Of a DNA stretch of 64,000 bases, positions 26,567 to 33,565 are shown piece after piece (position 1 is the stretch's first letter; each line of letters begins with the position of its first letter). The position numbers were made by a program, and so were the translations under genes. Origin of the DNA: Streptomyces fildesensis (GTDB taxonomy: Bacteria; Actinomycetota; Actinomycetes; Streptomycetales; Streptomycetaceae); assembly GCF_016107395.1 (NCBI RefSeq), contig NZ_JAAIKO010000002.1, forward strand, positions 62,001 through 126,000, written 5' to 3'. The notes beneath the pieces are model-generated. The model was given only the letters and a program-made list of their open reading frames with translations, was not told the origin of the DNA and searched no databases.

Positions 26567-26599
26567 GGAGAGCCCGGCCCCGACCAGGACACAGCCCCA

Positions 26600-27805
26600 T
26601 CAGCCGCGCAGCGAAACCGCCTGACCCGCCACCACAAGAAGCACCTGCTCGGACTCTCCCGCAACAGCGGCGTTCAACCGCCCCAACTCGTCCCTGAACC
26701 GGCGCCCCGACGCCGTCCCCGGAACCACCCCCGAACCCACCTCATTGCTCACCGCGACCACCGTGCGCCGCGTCGCCCGCCACGCCGCCGTCAACTCGGC
26801 GACCCGGGCGTGCAGTTCGCGTTCGCCGCCCGACGACCACTGCTCGTCGTCCCAGGCGCCGACGGAGTCCATCGCGGACGTCAGCCACAGCGCCAGGCAG
26901 TCGATGAGCAGCGGCGCGCCGTCCACGGCGAGCAGCGGCACCAGGTCGCAGGTCTCCTGCGTCGCCCACGTACCGGGCCGGCGGTCGCGGTGCAGCGCGA
27001 CGCGGCGCGCCCACTCCTGGTCGCCCTCGCGGGTGCCGCCGGTGGCCACGTACAGGACGTCGGAGAACGCGGCGAGCCGCCGTTCCGCCTCGGCGGACTT
27101 GCCGGAGCGGGCGCCACCGAGCACCAGCGTGCGGCGGGGCACGTCCGGTACGTCGTGGTAGTCGCCGGCGACCAGCGTGGTGCCGTCGGGGACGGCGCGC
27201 ACGCCCAGCGCGGCGAGCCGGCGCCGCAGCTCGGCGCCGGGCGGCGCGCTGTGGTCGATGTGCACGGCGACGACGTCGGTGGTCGGGCCCACGGCGCCGG
27301 CGGCGCGCAGCCTGCCCAGCGCGTCGGGCCGGTCGACCGCGTCGAACAGCACCACGTTGTACGGTGCGGCGGCCTCCTGGACCCCGGCGGGGGCGCAGCC
27401 CGGTGGCAAATAGAGGGCCTTCATCCCGTCCGGCCCCTCGATCTCGTAGCCGGTGCCGGGCGCGTCCGTGGGGACGGCGCGTACCCGGTGCCCGGTCAGG
27501 AGCGTCAGCTCCTGACCGTCGGGGACGCGGCCCGGTGCCGGCAGGCCGACGGGGATCTCCACCGCGGGCCCGTCGTGCGGGTGGGACAGCAGTGCCTGCC
27601 GCACGCCGCCGAGGGAGTGCCCGGAACGGGCGGCGGCGAAGGCCAGCCCGGGGGTGAGGTCGAGCAGCAGCACGCCGTCCACGAGGACGGCGGTCGCGGC
27701 GCGCGGCCCGTCGCGGTCGCCGATGGCGTCCGCACAGGAGGCGCAGGGGCAGTCGGGCAGGGGCAGGCCCTCGGGGCCTCCGGTGCCGAGCAGTGTCAGT
27801 TCCAC
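26600..27805 (-). CDS. cobU: MBL-like domain fused to CobU kinase/guanylyltransferase
   Basis: A 401-residue fusion. The C-terminal part (about 225-401) is CobU, the adenosylcobinamide kinase and GTP:adenosylcobinamide-phosphate guanylyltransferase: P-loop LVLGGARSGKSAEAERRL, TREGDQEWARRVALHRDRRP, DCLALWLTSAM, VSNEVGSGVVP. The N-terminal part starts LTLLGTGGPEGLPLPDCPCA and has SHPHDGPAVEI and VAVHIDHSAPPG, like a metallo-beta-lactamase-fold domain with an altered HxHxDH box. GTG 27805 fits this domain's start. It provides the substrate for CobS. Confidence 0.9.
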   Translation of the reverse strand: MELTLLGTGGPEGLPLPDCPCASCADAIGDRDGPRAATAVLVDGVLLLDLTPGLAFAAARSGHSLGGVRQALLSHPHDGPAVEIPVGLPAPGRVPDGQELTLLTGHRVRAVPTDAPGTGYEIEGPDGMKALYLPPGCAPAGVQEAAAPYNVVLFDAVDRPDALGRLRAAGAVGPTTDVVAVHIDHSAPPGAELRRRLAALGVRAVPDGTTLVAGDYHDVPDVPRRTLVLGGARSGKSAEAERRLAAFSDVLYVATGGTREGDQEWARRVALHRDRRPGTWATQETCDLVPLLAVDGAPLLIDCLALWLTSAMDSVGAWDDEQWSSGGERELHARVAELTAAWRATRRTVVAVSNEVGSGVVPGTASGRRFRDELGRLNAAVAGESEQVLLVVAGQAVSLRG

Positions 27806-27923
27806 CCCCCGATCGTCTCGCGTCCGCGTACGGCGGGCTCGCCGGGTCCGCCATGCGGTTACCCTGCGGGACAGGCACACGACGGACAGCAGCAGCTGTG
27901 GACCGAGGACCGAGGAGAAATAC

Positions 27924-28133
27924 ATGGCGTGGACGTGGCGGTTCGAGAAGGCCGACGGCACCGAGGTTGCGCCCGCGGTGCAGCCGGAGGAGTTCACGAC
28001 GCAGGGGGATGCGGAGTCCTGGATCGGTGAGCTCTGGAAGGACCTGGTGGAGGGCGGCGCGGACCAGGTCGTGCTCTTCGACGGGGAGACCAAGATCTAC
28101 GGCCCGATGAGCCTGCACGGGAACGAGGAATAG
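27924..28133 (+). CDS. Conserved small hypothetical protein
   Basis: A 69-residue acidic protein starting MAWTWRFEKADGTEV, with SWIGELWKDLVEGGADQVVL and YGPMSL at the end. GAGGAGAAATAC precedes the ATG, a good ribosome site. I recall similar short proteins across Streptomyces, all of unknown function. Divergent from cobU with 118 bases between. Confidence 0.82.
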   Translation: MAWTWRFEKADGTEVAPAVQPEEFTTQGDAESWIGELWKDLVEGGADQVVLFDGETKIYGPMSLHGNEE

Positions 28134-28196
28134 CGGCGTAGCGCGCGGGGGGTTCGGTACCGGCCGCTTCGGGGTCGGGGCCGGGCTCTCCGGCGC

Positions 28197-28320
28197 GGGG
28201 GTCCGAAATCGACTATTTACGGTCCCCCAACCTTCGGCCGGGGGTGCCCCCAACTGCGATCCCGGCCCCTCGCGTCCAGGCCCCGGTGGGGAATGGGTGA
28301 CGGGCCCGCGCCACGTGCGG
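28197..28320. repeat. Inverted repeat module, copy C
   Basis: Starts GGGGTCCGAAATCGACTATT with TACGG (half of the hairpin element), continues with the CCCCCAACCTTCGGCCGGGGG stem-loop also seen in copy A, then a reverse-orientation copy of the 65-base repeat (28259-28320, ending CCGCGCCACGTGCGG-like). Together with 26357-26566 it brackets cobU and the small gene as inverted arms. Confidence 0.75.
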
Positions 28321-28364
28321 ATAGCGCCGGGGATCCGGGCACCGGCTGTGGCACGCCTGACGAG

Positions 28365-28946
28365 TCAGACCGACCCCAGCGTGACCTCCGCCGTCTTCGT
28401 GGCCCCGCCACGCTCGTACGTCACCTGGACCTTGTCGCCCGGCTTGTGGGCCGCCAGTGCCTCCGTCAGGGACTGCAGCGTCGAGATCCCGGTTGGGTCG
28501 ATCTTGGTGATGACGTCGCCCGCCTTGAGTCCCGCCTTCGCGGCGGCTCCGCCGCCCGTTACCGAGACCACGGCGACGCCGGACGGCTGGAGGTCGTCGC
28601 CGACCACGGTGCGGGCGGTGATGCCGAGGGCGGCGCGGCCGGAGTCGGTGACGCGGCCGTCCTTGATGATCTGGCCGGCGATGTCGGTGACGGTCGCGGC
28701 CGGGATCGCGAAGCCGATGCCCGGCGCCGCTCCCGCGCCCATCTGGGGATCGGTGGCGGCCAGGGTCGGGATGCCGATGACCTCGTTGTCGAGGTTCACC
28801 AGGGCGCCGCCGCTGTTGCCGGGGTTGATCGCGGCCGAGGTCTGCACCATGTTCGCGATCGTGGCCCCGGTGCCGCCGTCGCTCTCACTGCCTTCGCCGA
28901 CGGTCCGGCCGACGGCCGAAACACGCCCTAGGCGCGTACCCCGCAC
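28365..28946 (-). pseudogene. Truncated HtrA-type serine protease (5' part lost)
   Basis: The open frame encodes only the second half of an S1C/DegP-like protease: MVQTSAAINPGNSGGALVN with the catalytic Ser, GIGFAIPAATVTDIAGQII, then a PDZ domain (SGVAVVSVTGGGAAAKAGLK, GDVITKIDPTGISTLQSL) and the usual Val-rich end. The His and Asp of the triad and any membrane or signal region are missing. The frame begins abruptly with GRVSAVGRTVGEG inside the protease fold and overlaps the 3' end of the methyltransferase gene. I judge it a deletion remnant. Part of the missing half is not found elsewhere in the window. Confidence 0.8.
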
Positions 28947-29629
28947 AGGTGCAGCAGTGCCGCCACGGCGCGGTACGGGTCCGTCCGCCCGGCCTGTTCC
29001 TCGGCGGCCAGCAGCGGTTCGAGATCCGCCGGTACCGGCGCGTCGTTCGGTGCGGCGTCGGTGAGGACCCGGACCCCGTACCAGGAGTGCACCGGGGTGC
29101 CCAGCCCGTTGAGGGTCGCGGTCACGGCCTCCCGGCGGTCGGCGCGCACGTCGAGGCCGATCCGGTTGGTGTACGTGTCGCTGCCGAAGGCGTCGAGCGC
29201 TGCTGGCCAGTCGCCGAGCAGCCCCGGCCGCATGGCCAGCGCGTCGGCGTTGCGTACGAGCAGCGACAGCAGACCGCCGGGCGCCAGCACCCGGGCCAGC
29301 GCGGCCAGCATCGGGTCGGGCTCGGGCATGTACATCAGCACGCCGTGGCAGAGCACGAGGTCGAAGCTGCCGGGGCCGAAGTGCCGGCCGGTCTCCCGGC
29401 CGTCGCCCGCGATCAGGGAGACCCGCTCGCGTATGCCCTCCGGTTCGACGGCCAGCGCGGTGCGCAGCGCGTCGAGCATCTCCGGGTCGGACTCCAGGCC
29501 GGTGACCTGGTGCCCCGCGCGGGCCAGCCGGAGCGCCTGGGTGCCCTGGCCGGGGCCGACGTCGAGCACCCGCAGCCGGCGGCCCACGGCGAAGCGCGCC
29601 GTTATCTGCTCGTCGAGCTGCCGAGCCAC
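28928..29629 (-). CDS. Class I SAM-dependent methyltransferase
   Basis: A methyltransferase of at least 233 residues. Motif I is VLDVGPGQGTQALRLARAG, followed by the acidic LESDP, motif II FDLVLCHGVLMYM and VLAPGGLLSLLVRN. The first GTG (29629) has AGGA five bases upstream. However, the frame stays coding-like back to a CTG at 29719 (STGRSGFEGG, GWLGGLGGLRNVVRQELVAR), and that CTG overlaps the DUF3043 stop as CTGA. The true start may therefore be CTG 29719. Substrate unknown. The end overlaps the HtrA remnant. Confidence 0.85.
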   Translation of the reverse strand: MARQLDEQITARFAVGRRLRVLDVGPGQGTQALRLARAGHQVTGLESDPEMLDALRTALAVEPEGIRERVSLIAGDGRETGRHFGPGSFDLVLCHGVLMYMPEPDPMLAALARVLAPGGLLSLLVRNADALAMRPGLLGDWPAALDAFGSDTYTNRIGLDVRADRREAVTATLNGLGTPVHSWYGVRVLTDAAPNDAPVPADLEPLLAAEEQAGRTDPYRAVAALLHLCGVRA

Positions 29630-29715
29630 CAGTTCCTGGCGGACGACGTTGCGCAGCCCGCCGAGACCGCCCAGCCAGCCGGCCGAGCCGCCCTCGAACC
29701 CGGATCTGCCGGTGC

Positions 29716-30303
29716 TCAGAGCTTCACGCCGCGCTTGACCATCGGCTTCGGCAGCCGCAGCCGGCGCATCTGGAGCGTCCGCATCAGGGCGTACGCCACC
29801 GCACCGCGCAGGTTCTTGTCGGGGAAGCGGGTGCGCAGCTGCTTACGCAGCAGGATCGTCGTGATGACGGAGTCGACCAGGATCAGGACGATCACGACCA
29901 TCCACAGCAGCAGCGAGAGGTTCCGCAGCTGAGTGTTCTGGATCATGCTCAGGACGAGGATGACCACCGCGAGCGGAAGGAAGAACTCCGCGACGCGGTA
30001 GCGCGAGTCGACATAGTCCCGGACGAACTTGCGCACCGGTCCCTTGTCTCGTGCGGGCAGGTAGCGCTCGTCGCCACCGGCCAGCGCTTCGCGCTGCTTG
30101 GCCATCTCGGCACGGCGCGCTTCGCGTGCCTGCTTGCCGGCGGCCTTGCGGTCGGTCGGCACGACGGCACGGGTGCGGCGCTGGCCCTGGGCCTCGTTGC
30201 GCTTGGGCGTGGGGCGACCCTTGGGAGCCTGCGGGTCGCGGGGCTGGTCCTCAAGCACCGTGGTGGTTGAGGCCTGCTCATCTGGGGAACGACGTCGGAA
30301 CAC
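29716..30303 (-). CDS. DUF3043 membrane protein
   Basis: A 195-residue actinobacterial DUF3043 protein. The first 90 residues are charged and disordered (KGRPTPKRNEAQGQRR, RKAAGKQAREARRAEMAKQR). The family core follows: YLPARDKGPVRKFVRDYVDS, two transmembrane helices (FFLPLAVVILVLSMI and LSLLLWMVVIVLILVDSVI), and a basic C-terminus. Function unknown; conserved in most actinobacteria. Probably co-transcribed with the methyltransferase. Divergent from pspA. Confidence 0.9.
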   Translation of the reverse strand: MFRRRSPDEQASTTTVLEDQPRDPQAPKGRPTPKRNEAQGQRRTRAVVPTDRKAAGKQAREARRAEMAKQREALAGGDERYLPARDKGPVRKFVRDYVDSRYRVAEFFLPLAVVILVLSMIQNTQLRNLSLLLWMVVIVLILVDSVITTILLRKQLRTRFPDKNLRGAVAYALMRTLQMRRLRLPKPMVKRGVKL

Positions 30304-30424
30304 GACTCCAGGTTACGTGCCCCGGGGCGGGAACCCCAGCCTTCACCTACTCCTTGGGCCTTAGGTCACCGAACCGTGATCGTCCCTAGGGAGGAGCGCA
30401 TCCGTCGCCGAACAGTGCGGTAAT

Positions 30425-30452
30425 GGAACCAGGGCCCGTACTGTGGGGTCTG
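30425..30452 (+). promoter_or_regulatory. ECF (SigE-type) promoter candidate for pspA
   Basis: GGAACC at 30425-30430, a 16-base spacer, then GGTCTG at 30447-30452. This matches the -35 GGAAC and -10 GTCT pattern of Streptomyces SigE-type promoters. It ends 45 bases before the pspA start codon. Confidence 0.6.
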
Positions 30453-30497
30453 TAGAGGTGCTGGAGCTGTAGTCCGAGAAGGGGGCGCGCGAGGCCC

Positions 30498-31268
30498 ATG
30501 AGCGGTGTCATGAAGCGGATGGGATTGATTTTCCGCGCGAAGGCCAACAAGGCCCTGGACAGGGCCGAGGACCCGCGCGAGACGCTTGACTACTCGTACC
30601 AGAAGCAGCTGGAACTGCTGCAGAAGGTACGTCGGGGTGTGGCCGATGTCGCCACCTCGCGCAAGCGCCTGGAGCTGCAGCTGAACGAGCTGCAGAAGAA
30701 GTCGTCGACCTACGAGGACCAGGGCCGCAAGGCGCTGGCGCTGGGTCGTGAGGATCTGGCCCGTGAGGCGCTGTCGCGCCGGGCCGCGCTGCAGCAGCAG
30801 GTCACGGACCTGGAGACGCAGCACCAGACGTTGCAGGGCGAGGAGGAGAAGCTCACTCTCGCGTCGCAGCGGCTGCAGGCCAAGGTGGACGCCTTCCGCA
30901 CCAAGAAGGAGACCATCAAGGCCACGTACACGGCCGCCCAGGCCCAGACCAAGATCGGCGAGGCGTTCTCCGGCATCTCCGAGGAGATGGGCGACGTCGG
31001 CATGGCGATCCAGCGCGCCGAGGACAAGACCGAGCAGCTGCGCGCGCGGGCCGGTGCCCTCGACGAGCTGATGGCGTCCGGCGCCCTGGACGACCAGAGC
31101 GGCCTGCAGAAGGACGACATCCAGGCCGAGCTGGACCGGCTGTCCGGTGGTACGGACGTCGAGCTGGAGCTGGCCCGGATGAAGGCCGAACTGGCCGGTG
31201 GCACTCCGCAGCAGGCCATCGAGGGCGGAAAGCAGCCCGAGGACAAGCCGCGGATGGACAAGCAGTAA
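30498..31268 (+). CDS. pspA: Phage shock protein A homologue
   Basis: PspA/IM30 proteins coat and stabilise damaged inner membranes. The 256-residue protein starts with the membrane-binding amphipathic helix and RMGLIFRAKANKALDRAEDP, then is almost wholly coiled coil (QKQLELLQKVRRGVADVATS, ALSRRAALQQQVTDLETQHQ) up to the short disordered tail. No PspF- or PspBC-type genes are near, as usual in actinobacteria. An ECF-type promoter candidate upstream links it to envelope stress. pspAA follows 64 bases downstream. Confidence 0.93.
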   Translation: MSGVMKRMGLIFRAKANKALDRAEDPRETLDYSYQKQLELLQKVRRGVADVATSRKRLELQLNELQKKSSTYEDQGRKALALGREDLAREALSRRAALQQQVTDLETQHQTLQGEEEKLTLASQRLQAKVDAFRTKKETIKATYTAAQAQTKIGEAFSGISEEMGDVGMAIQRAEDKTEQLRARAGALDELMASGALDDQSGLQKDDIQAELDRLSGGTDVELELARMKAELAGGTPQQAIEGGKQPEDKPRMDKQ

Positions 31269-31332
31269 CGCAGGACAGCAGTGACGCAGGACAACCGCCG
31301 GGCCGTAGCCGAACCGACTAGGAGGCGCCGTC

Positions 31333-31611
31333 ATGATCGTCAGGATCATGGGGGAGGGGCAGGTGAAGGTGGCCGACAGCCATCTCACCCGCCTCAACGT
31401 GCTGGACGACGAACTGCTCGCCCAGATCGAGAGCGGTGACGAGGAAGGCTTCCGCAAGACGCTGGGAGCCCTGCTCGACGCCGTACGGGAACTGGGCGAA
31501 CCGCTGCCCGACGCCTCCCTGGAGCCGTCGGAGCTGATCCTGCCGTCTCCCGACGCCTCCCTCACGGAGGTCCGGGAGATGCTCGGCGACGACGGGCTCA
31601 TCCCGGGCTGA
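31333..31611 (+). CDS. pspAA: PspA-associated protein PspAA
   Basis: A 92-residue protein whose N-terminus MIVRIMGEGQVKVADSHL and middle LNVLDDELLAQIESGDEEGF match the PspAA family that accompanies PspA in actinobacteria and archaea. The C-terminal third is acidic and likely flexible. ATG 31333 follows an AGGAGGC ribosome site. It is co-transcribed with pspA. Its exact role is not established. Confidence 0.9.
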   Translation: MIVRIMGEGQVKVADSHLTRLNVLDDELLAQIESGDEEGFRKTLGALLDAVRELGEPLPDASLEPSELILPSPDASLTEVREMLGDDGLIPG

Positions 31612-31647
31612 GCCGCGCGATCGCACCTCGCACCTCGTACCGCTCAT

Positions 31648-31690
31648 GAACGGGCGGGCCGGAACCCTCAGGGTTCCGGCCCGCCCGTTC
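31648..31690. terminator. Bidirectional terminator pspAA / nadA
   Basis: Perfect 20-base arms GAACGGGCGGGCCGGAACCC and GGGTTCCGGCCCGCCCGTTC with a TCA loop, between the convergent pspAA and nadA genes. Confidence 0.9.
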
Positions 31691-31704
31691 AGCGTTACCG
31701 GGCC

Positions 31705-32886
31705 TTACGGCAGCGCCAGCATCTGCTCCAGGGCCAGCTTGGCGAACCGCTCGGTCTCCTCGTCCACCTGGATGCGGTTGACGAGCTTGCCGTCCGCCAG
31801 CGACTCCAGGGTCCACACCAGGTGCGGCAGGTCGATGCGGTTCATCGTCGAGCAGAAGCAGACGGTCTTGTCGAGGAAGACGATCTGCTTGTCCGGGTGC
31901 GCCTTGGCGAGCCGGCGGACCAGGTTCAGCTCGGTGCCGATCGCCCACGCGGAGCCGGCCGGGGCCGCGTCCAGCGCCTTGATGATGTACTCCGTCGAGC
32001 CGACGTAGTCGGCGGCGGAGACGACCTCGTGCTTGCACTCGGGGTGCACCAGCACATTGACCCCGGGGATCCGTGCGCGGACGTCCTCGACCGACTCGAT
32101 CGAGAAGCGGCCGTGCACGGAGCAGTGGCCGCGCCACAGGATCATCTTGGCGTCGCGCAGCTGCTGGACGGTCAGGCCGCCGTTCGGCTTGTGCGGGTTG
32201 TAGAGGACGCAGTCGTCGAGCGACAGGCCCAGATCGCGTACCGCGGTGTTGCGCCCCAGGTGCTGGTCGGGAAGGAAGAGCACCTTCTCGCCCTGTGAGA
32301 ACGCCCACTCCAGCGCGCGCTCGGCGTTCGAGGACGTGCAGATCGTGCCGCCGTGCCGGCCGGTGAAGGCCTTGATGTCGGCGGAGGAGTTCATGTAGGA
32401 GACGGGGACGGTGGCCTCGGCCACGCCCGCCTCGGTCAGCACGTCCCAGCACTCGGCGACCTGCTCGGCGGTGGCCATGTCGGCCATCGAGCAGCCGGCC
32501 GCCAGGTCCGGGAGGATCACGGCCTGCTTGCCGGACGTGAGGATGTCCGCGGACTCGGCCATGAAGTGCACACCGCAGAAGACGATGTACTCGGCCTCCG
32601 GGCGCGCGGCGGCGTCCCGCGCGAGTTTGAAGGAGTCACCGGTCACATCGGCGAACTCGATGACTTCGTCGCGCTGGTAGTGGTGGCCCAGGATGAAGAC
32701 CTTGCTCCCGAGCTTCGCCTTGGCGGCGCGGGCGCGCTCGACCAGGTCGGGGTCGGACGCGGCCGGCAGGTCGCCGGGGCAGTCAACTCCGCGCTCGCTA
32801 CGGGGATCGGACTCCCGCCCGAGCAGCAGCAGGGCGAGCGGCGTGGGCTGAACATCCAGCACATCCAGCGGTTCTGTGGTGGTCAC
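31705..32886 (-). CDS. nadA: Quinolinate synthase
   Basis: NadA condenses iminoaspartate with dihydroxyacetone phosphate to quinolinate for NAD synthesis and needs a [4Fe-4S] cluster. The 393-residue protein shows VFILGHHYQRDEVIEFADVT, the three cluster Cys contexts (YIVFCGVHFMAESADIL, LVHPECKHEVV, DKTVCFCSTMN) and VPVSYMNSSADIKAF. GTG 32886 (MTTTEPLDV) was preferred to the GTG nine codons earlier. No nadB or nadC accompanies it. It is divergent from the Fe-S carrier gene, which may help assemble its cluster. Confidence 0.94.
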   Translation of the reverse strand: MTTTEPLDVLDVQPTPLALLLLGRESDPRSERGVDCPGDLPAASDPDLVERARAAKAKLGSKVFILGHHYQRDEVIEFADVTGDSFKLARDAAARPEAEYIVFCGVHFMAESADILTSGKQAVILPDLAAGCSMADMATAEQVAECWDVLTEAGVAEATVPVSYMNSSADIKAFTGRHGGTICTSSNAERALEWAFSQGEKVLFLPDQHLGRNTAVRDLGLSLDDCVLYNPHKPNGGLTVQQLRDAKMILWRGHCSVHGRFSIESVEDVRARIPGVNVLVHPECKHEVVSAADYVGSTEYIIKALDAAPAGSAWAIGTELNLVRRLAKAHPDKQIVFLDKTVCFCSTMNRIDLPHLVWTLESLADGKLVNRIQVDEETERFAKLALEQMLALP

Positions 32887-32961
32887 GGGCCCGGAGCCCT
32901 TTCTGTGCAGCACAGCCTTTTCGTCTACCTGACGTTATCTATGATAGCCCGTTCGTGTCAG

Positions 32962-32985
32962 ATTGACGATGGGGGTCGCGTCAAT
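32962..32985. promoter_or_regulatory. Inverted repeat between nadA and Fe-S carrier gene
   Basis: ATTGACG (32962-32968) and CGTCAAT (32979-32985) form a seven-base inverted repeat with a ten-base spacer in the 232-base divergent gap. Nearby TATGAT at 32940-32945 is promoter-like. A regulator of NAD or Fe-S genes could bind, but none is identified here. Confidence 0.4.
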
Positions 32986-33118
32986 GTGACGCATTCCGTT
33001 CCCGGCCTCCGGTGTGCGAGCATTGTTGGCGGAAAGACGTATCGGACCCGGAATGAATCCGGGGGGTCATCGGTTACCAGTCGGTGGCAGCAGTCCGAAC
33101 AACCCGGGAGTGAAGCAG

Positions 33119-33472
33119 ATGACGGTTCAGGACGAGACCACCGCGAACGACGGACTTCTCCTGTCGGATTCCGCCGCGGCCAAGGTCAAGGGCTTGCTCG
33201 AGCAGGAAGGCCGCGAGGACCTGGCGCTGCGCGTCGCCGTTCAGCCCGGTGGCTGCTCCGGTCTGCGCTACCAGCTGTTCTTCGACGAGCGTTCGCTCGA
33301 CGGCGATGTCGTGAAGGACTTCGACGGTGTGAAGGTCGTCACCGACCGCATGAGCGCCCCGTACCTGGGCGGCGCCTCCATCGACTTCGTGGACACGATC
33401 GAGAAGCAGGGCTTCACGATCGACAACCCGAACGCCACCGGCTCCTGCGCCTGCGGCGATTCGTTCCACTGA
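33119..33472 (+). CDS. erpA: A-type iron-sulfur carrier (ErpA/IscA family)
   Basis: A 117-residue A-type carrier that delivers Fe-S clusters to apo-proteins. The three ligand Cys are in VQPGGCSGLRYQLFF and GSCACGDSF, and FVDTIEKQGFTIDNPNA is typical. ATG 33119 follows GGGAG. It is divergent from nadA, whose product is a [4Fe-4S] enzyme, so a functional link is plausible. Whether it is ErpA or IscA in strict terms cannot be told from sequence alone. Confidence 0.92.
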   Translation: MTVQDETTANDGLLLSDSAAAKVKGLLEQEGREDLALRVAVQPGGCSGLRYQLFFDERSLDGDVVKDFDGVKVVTDRMSAPYLGGASIDFVDTIEKQGFTIDNPNATGSCACGDSFH

Positions 33473-33479
33473 TCGCACG

Positions 33480-33519
33480 CGAAGGCGGCGGCCACCCGAG
33501 AGGGTGACCGCCGCCTTCG
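33480..33519. terminator. Terminator after Fe-S carrier gene
   Basis: Stem CGAAGGCGGCGGCCACCC / GGGTGACCGCCGCCTTCG with a four-base GAGA loop and one mismatch, starting eight bases past the stop codon. It also faces the end of the convergent membrane-protein gene. Confidence 0.85.
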
Positions 33520-33565
33520 TCGTTCCGCGGCCCGCTGGGAACCGGTCCGCCCGGAACCTGTCCGG

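Larger units (their letters stand above)
26189..26599. other. Repeat-rich intergenic region cobT / cobU
   Basis: This 411-base gap between two co-directional genes codes for nothing convincing. It holds two 65-base tandem direct repeats (26357-26486) and a long hairpin element (26489-26566). The first 150 bases are GC-rich with several GCCGGCGCGGG-like words and no clear promoter. Confidence 0.7.
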
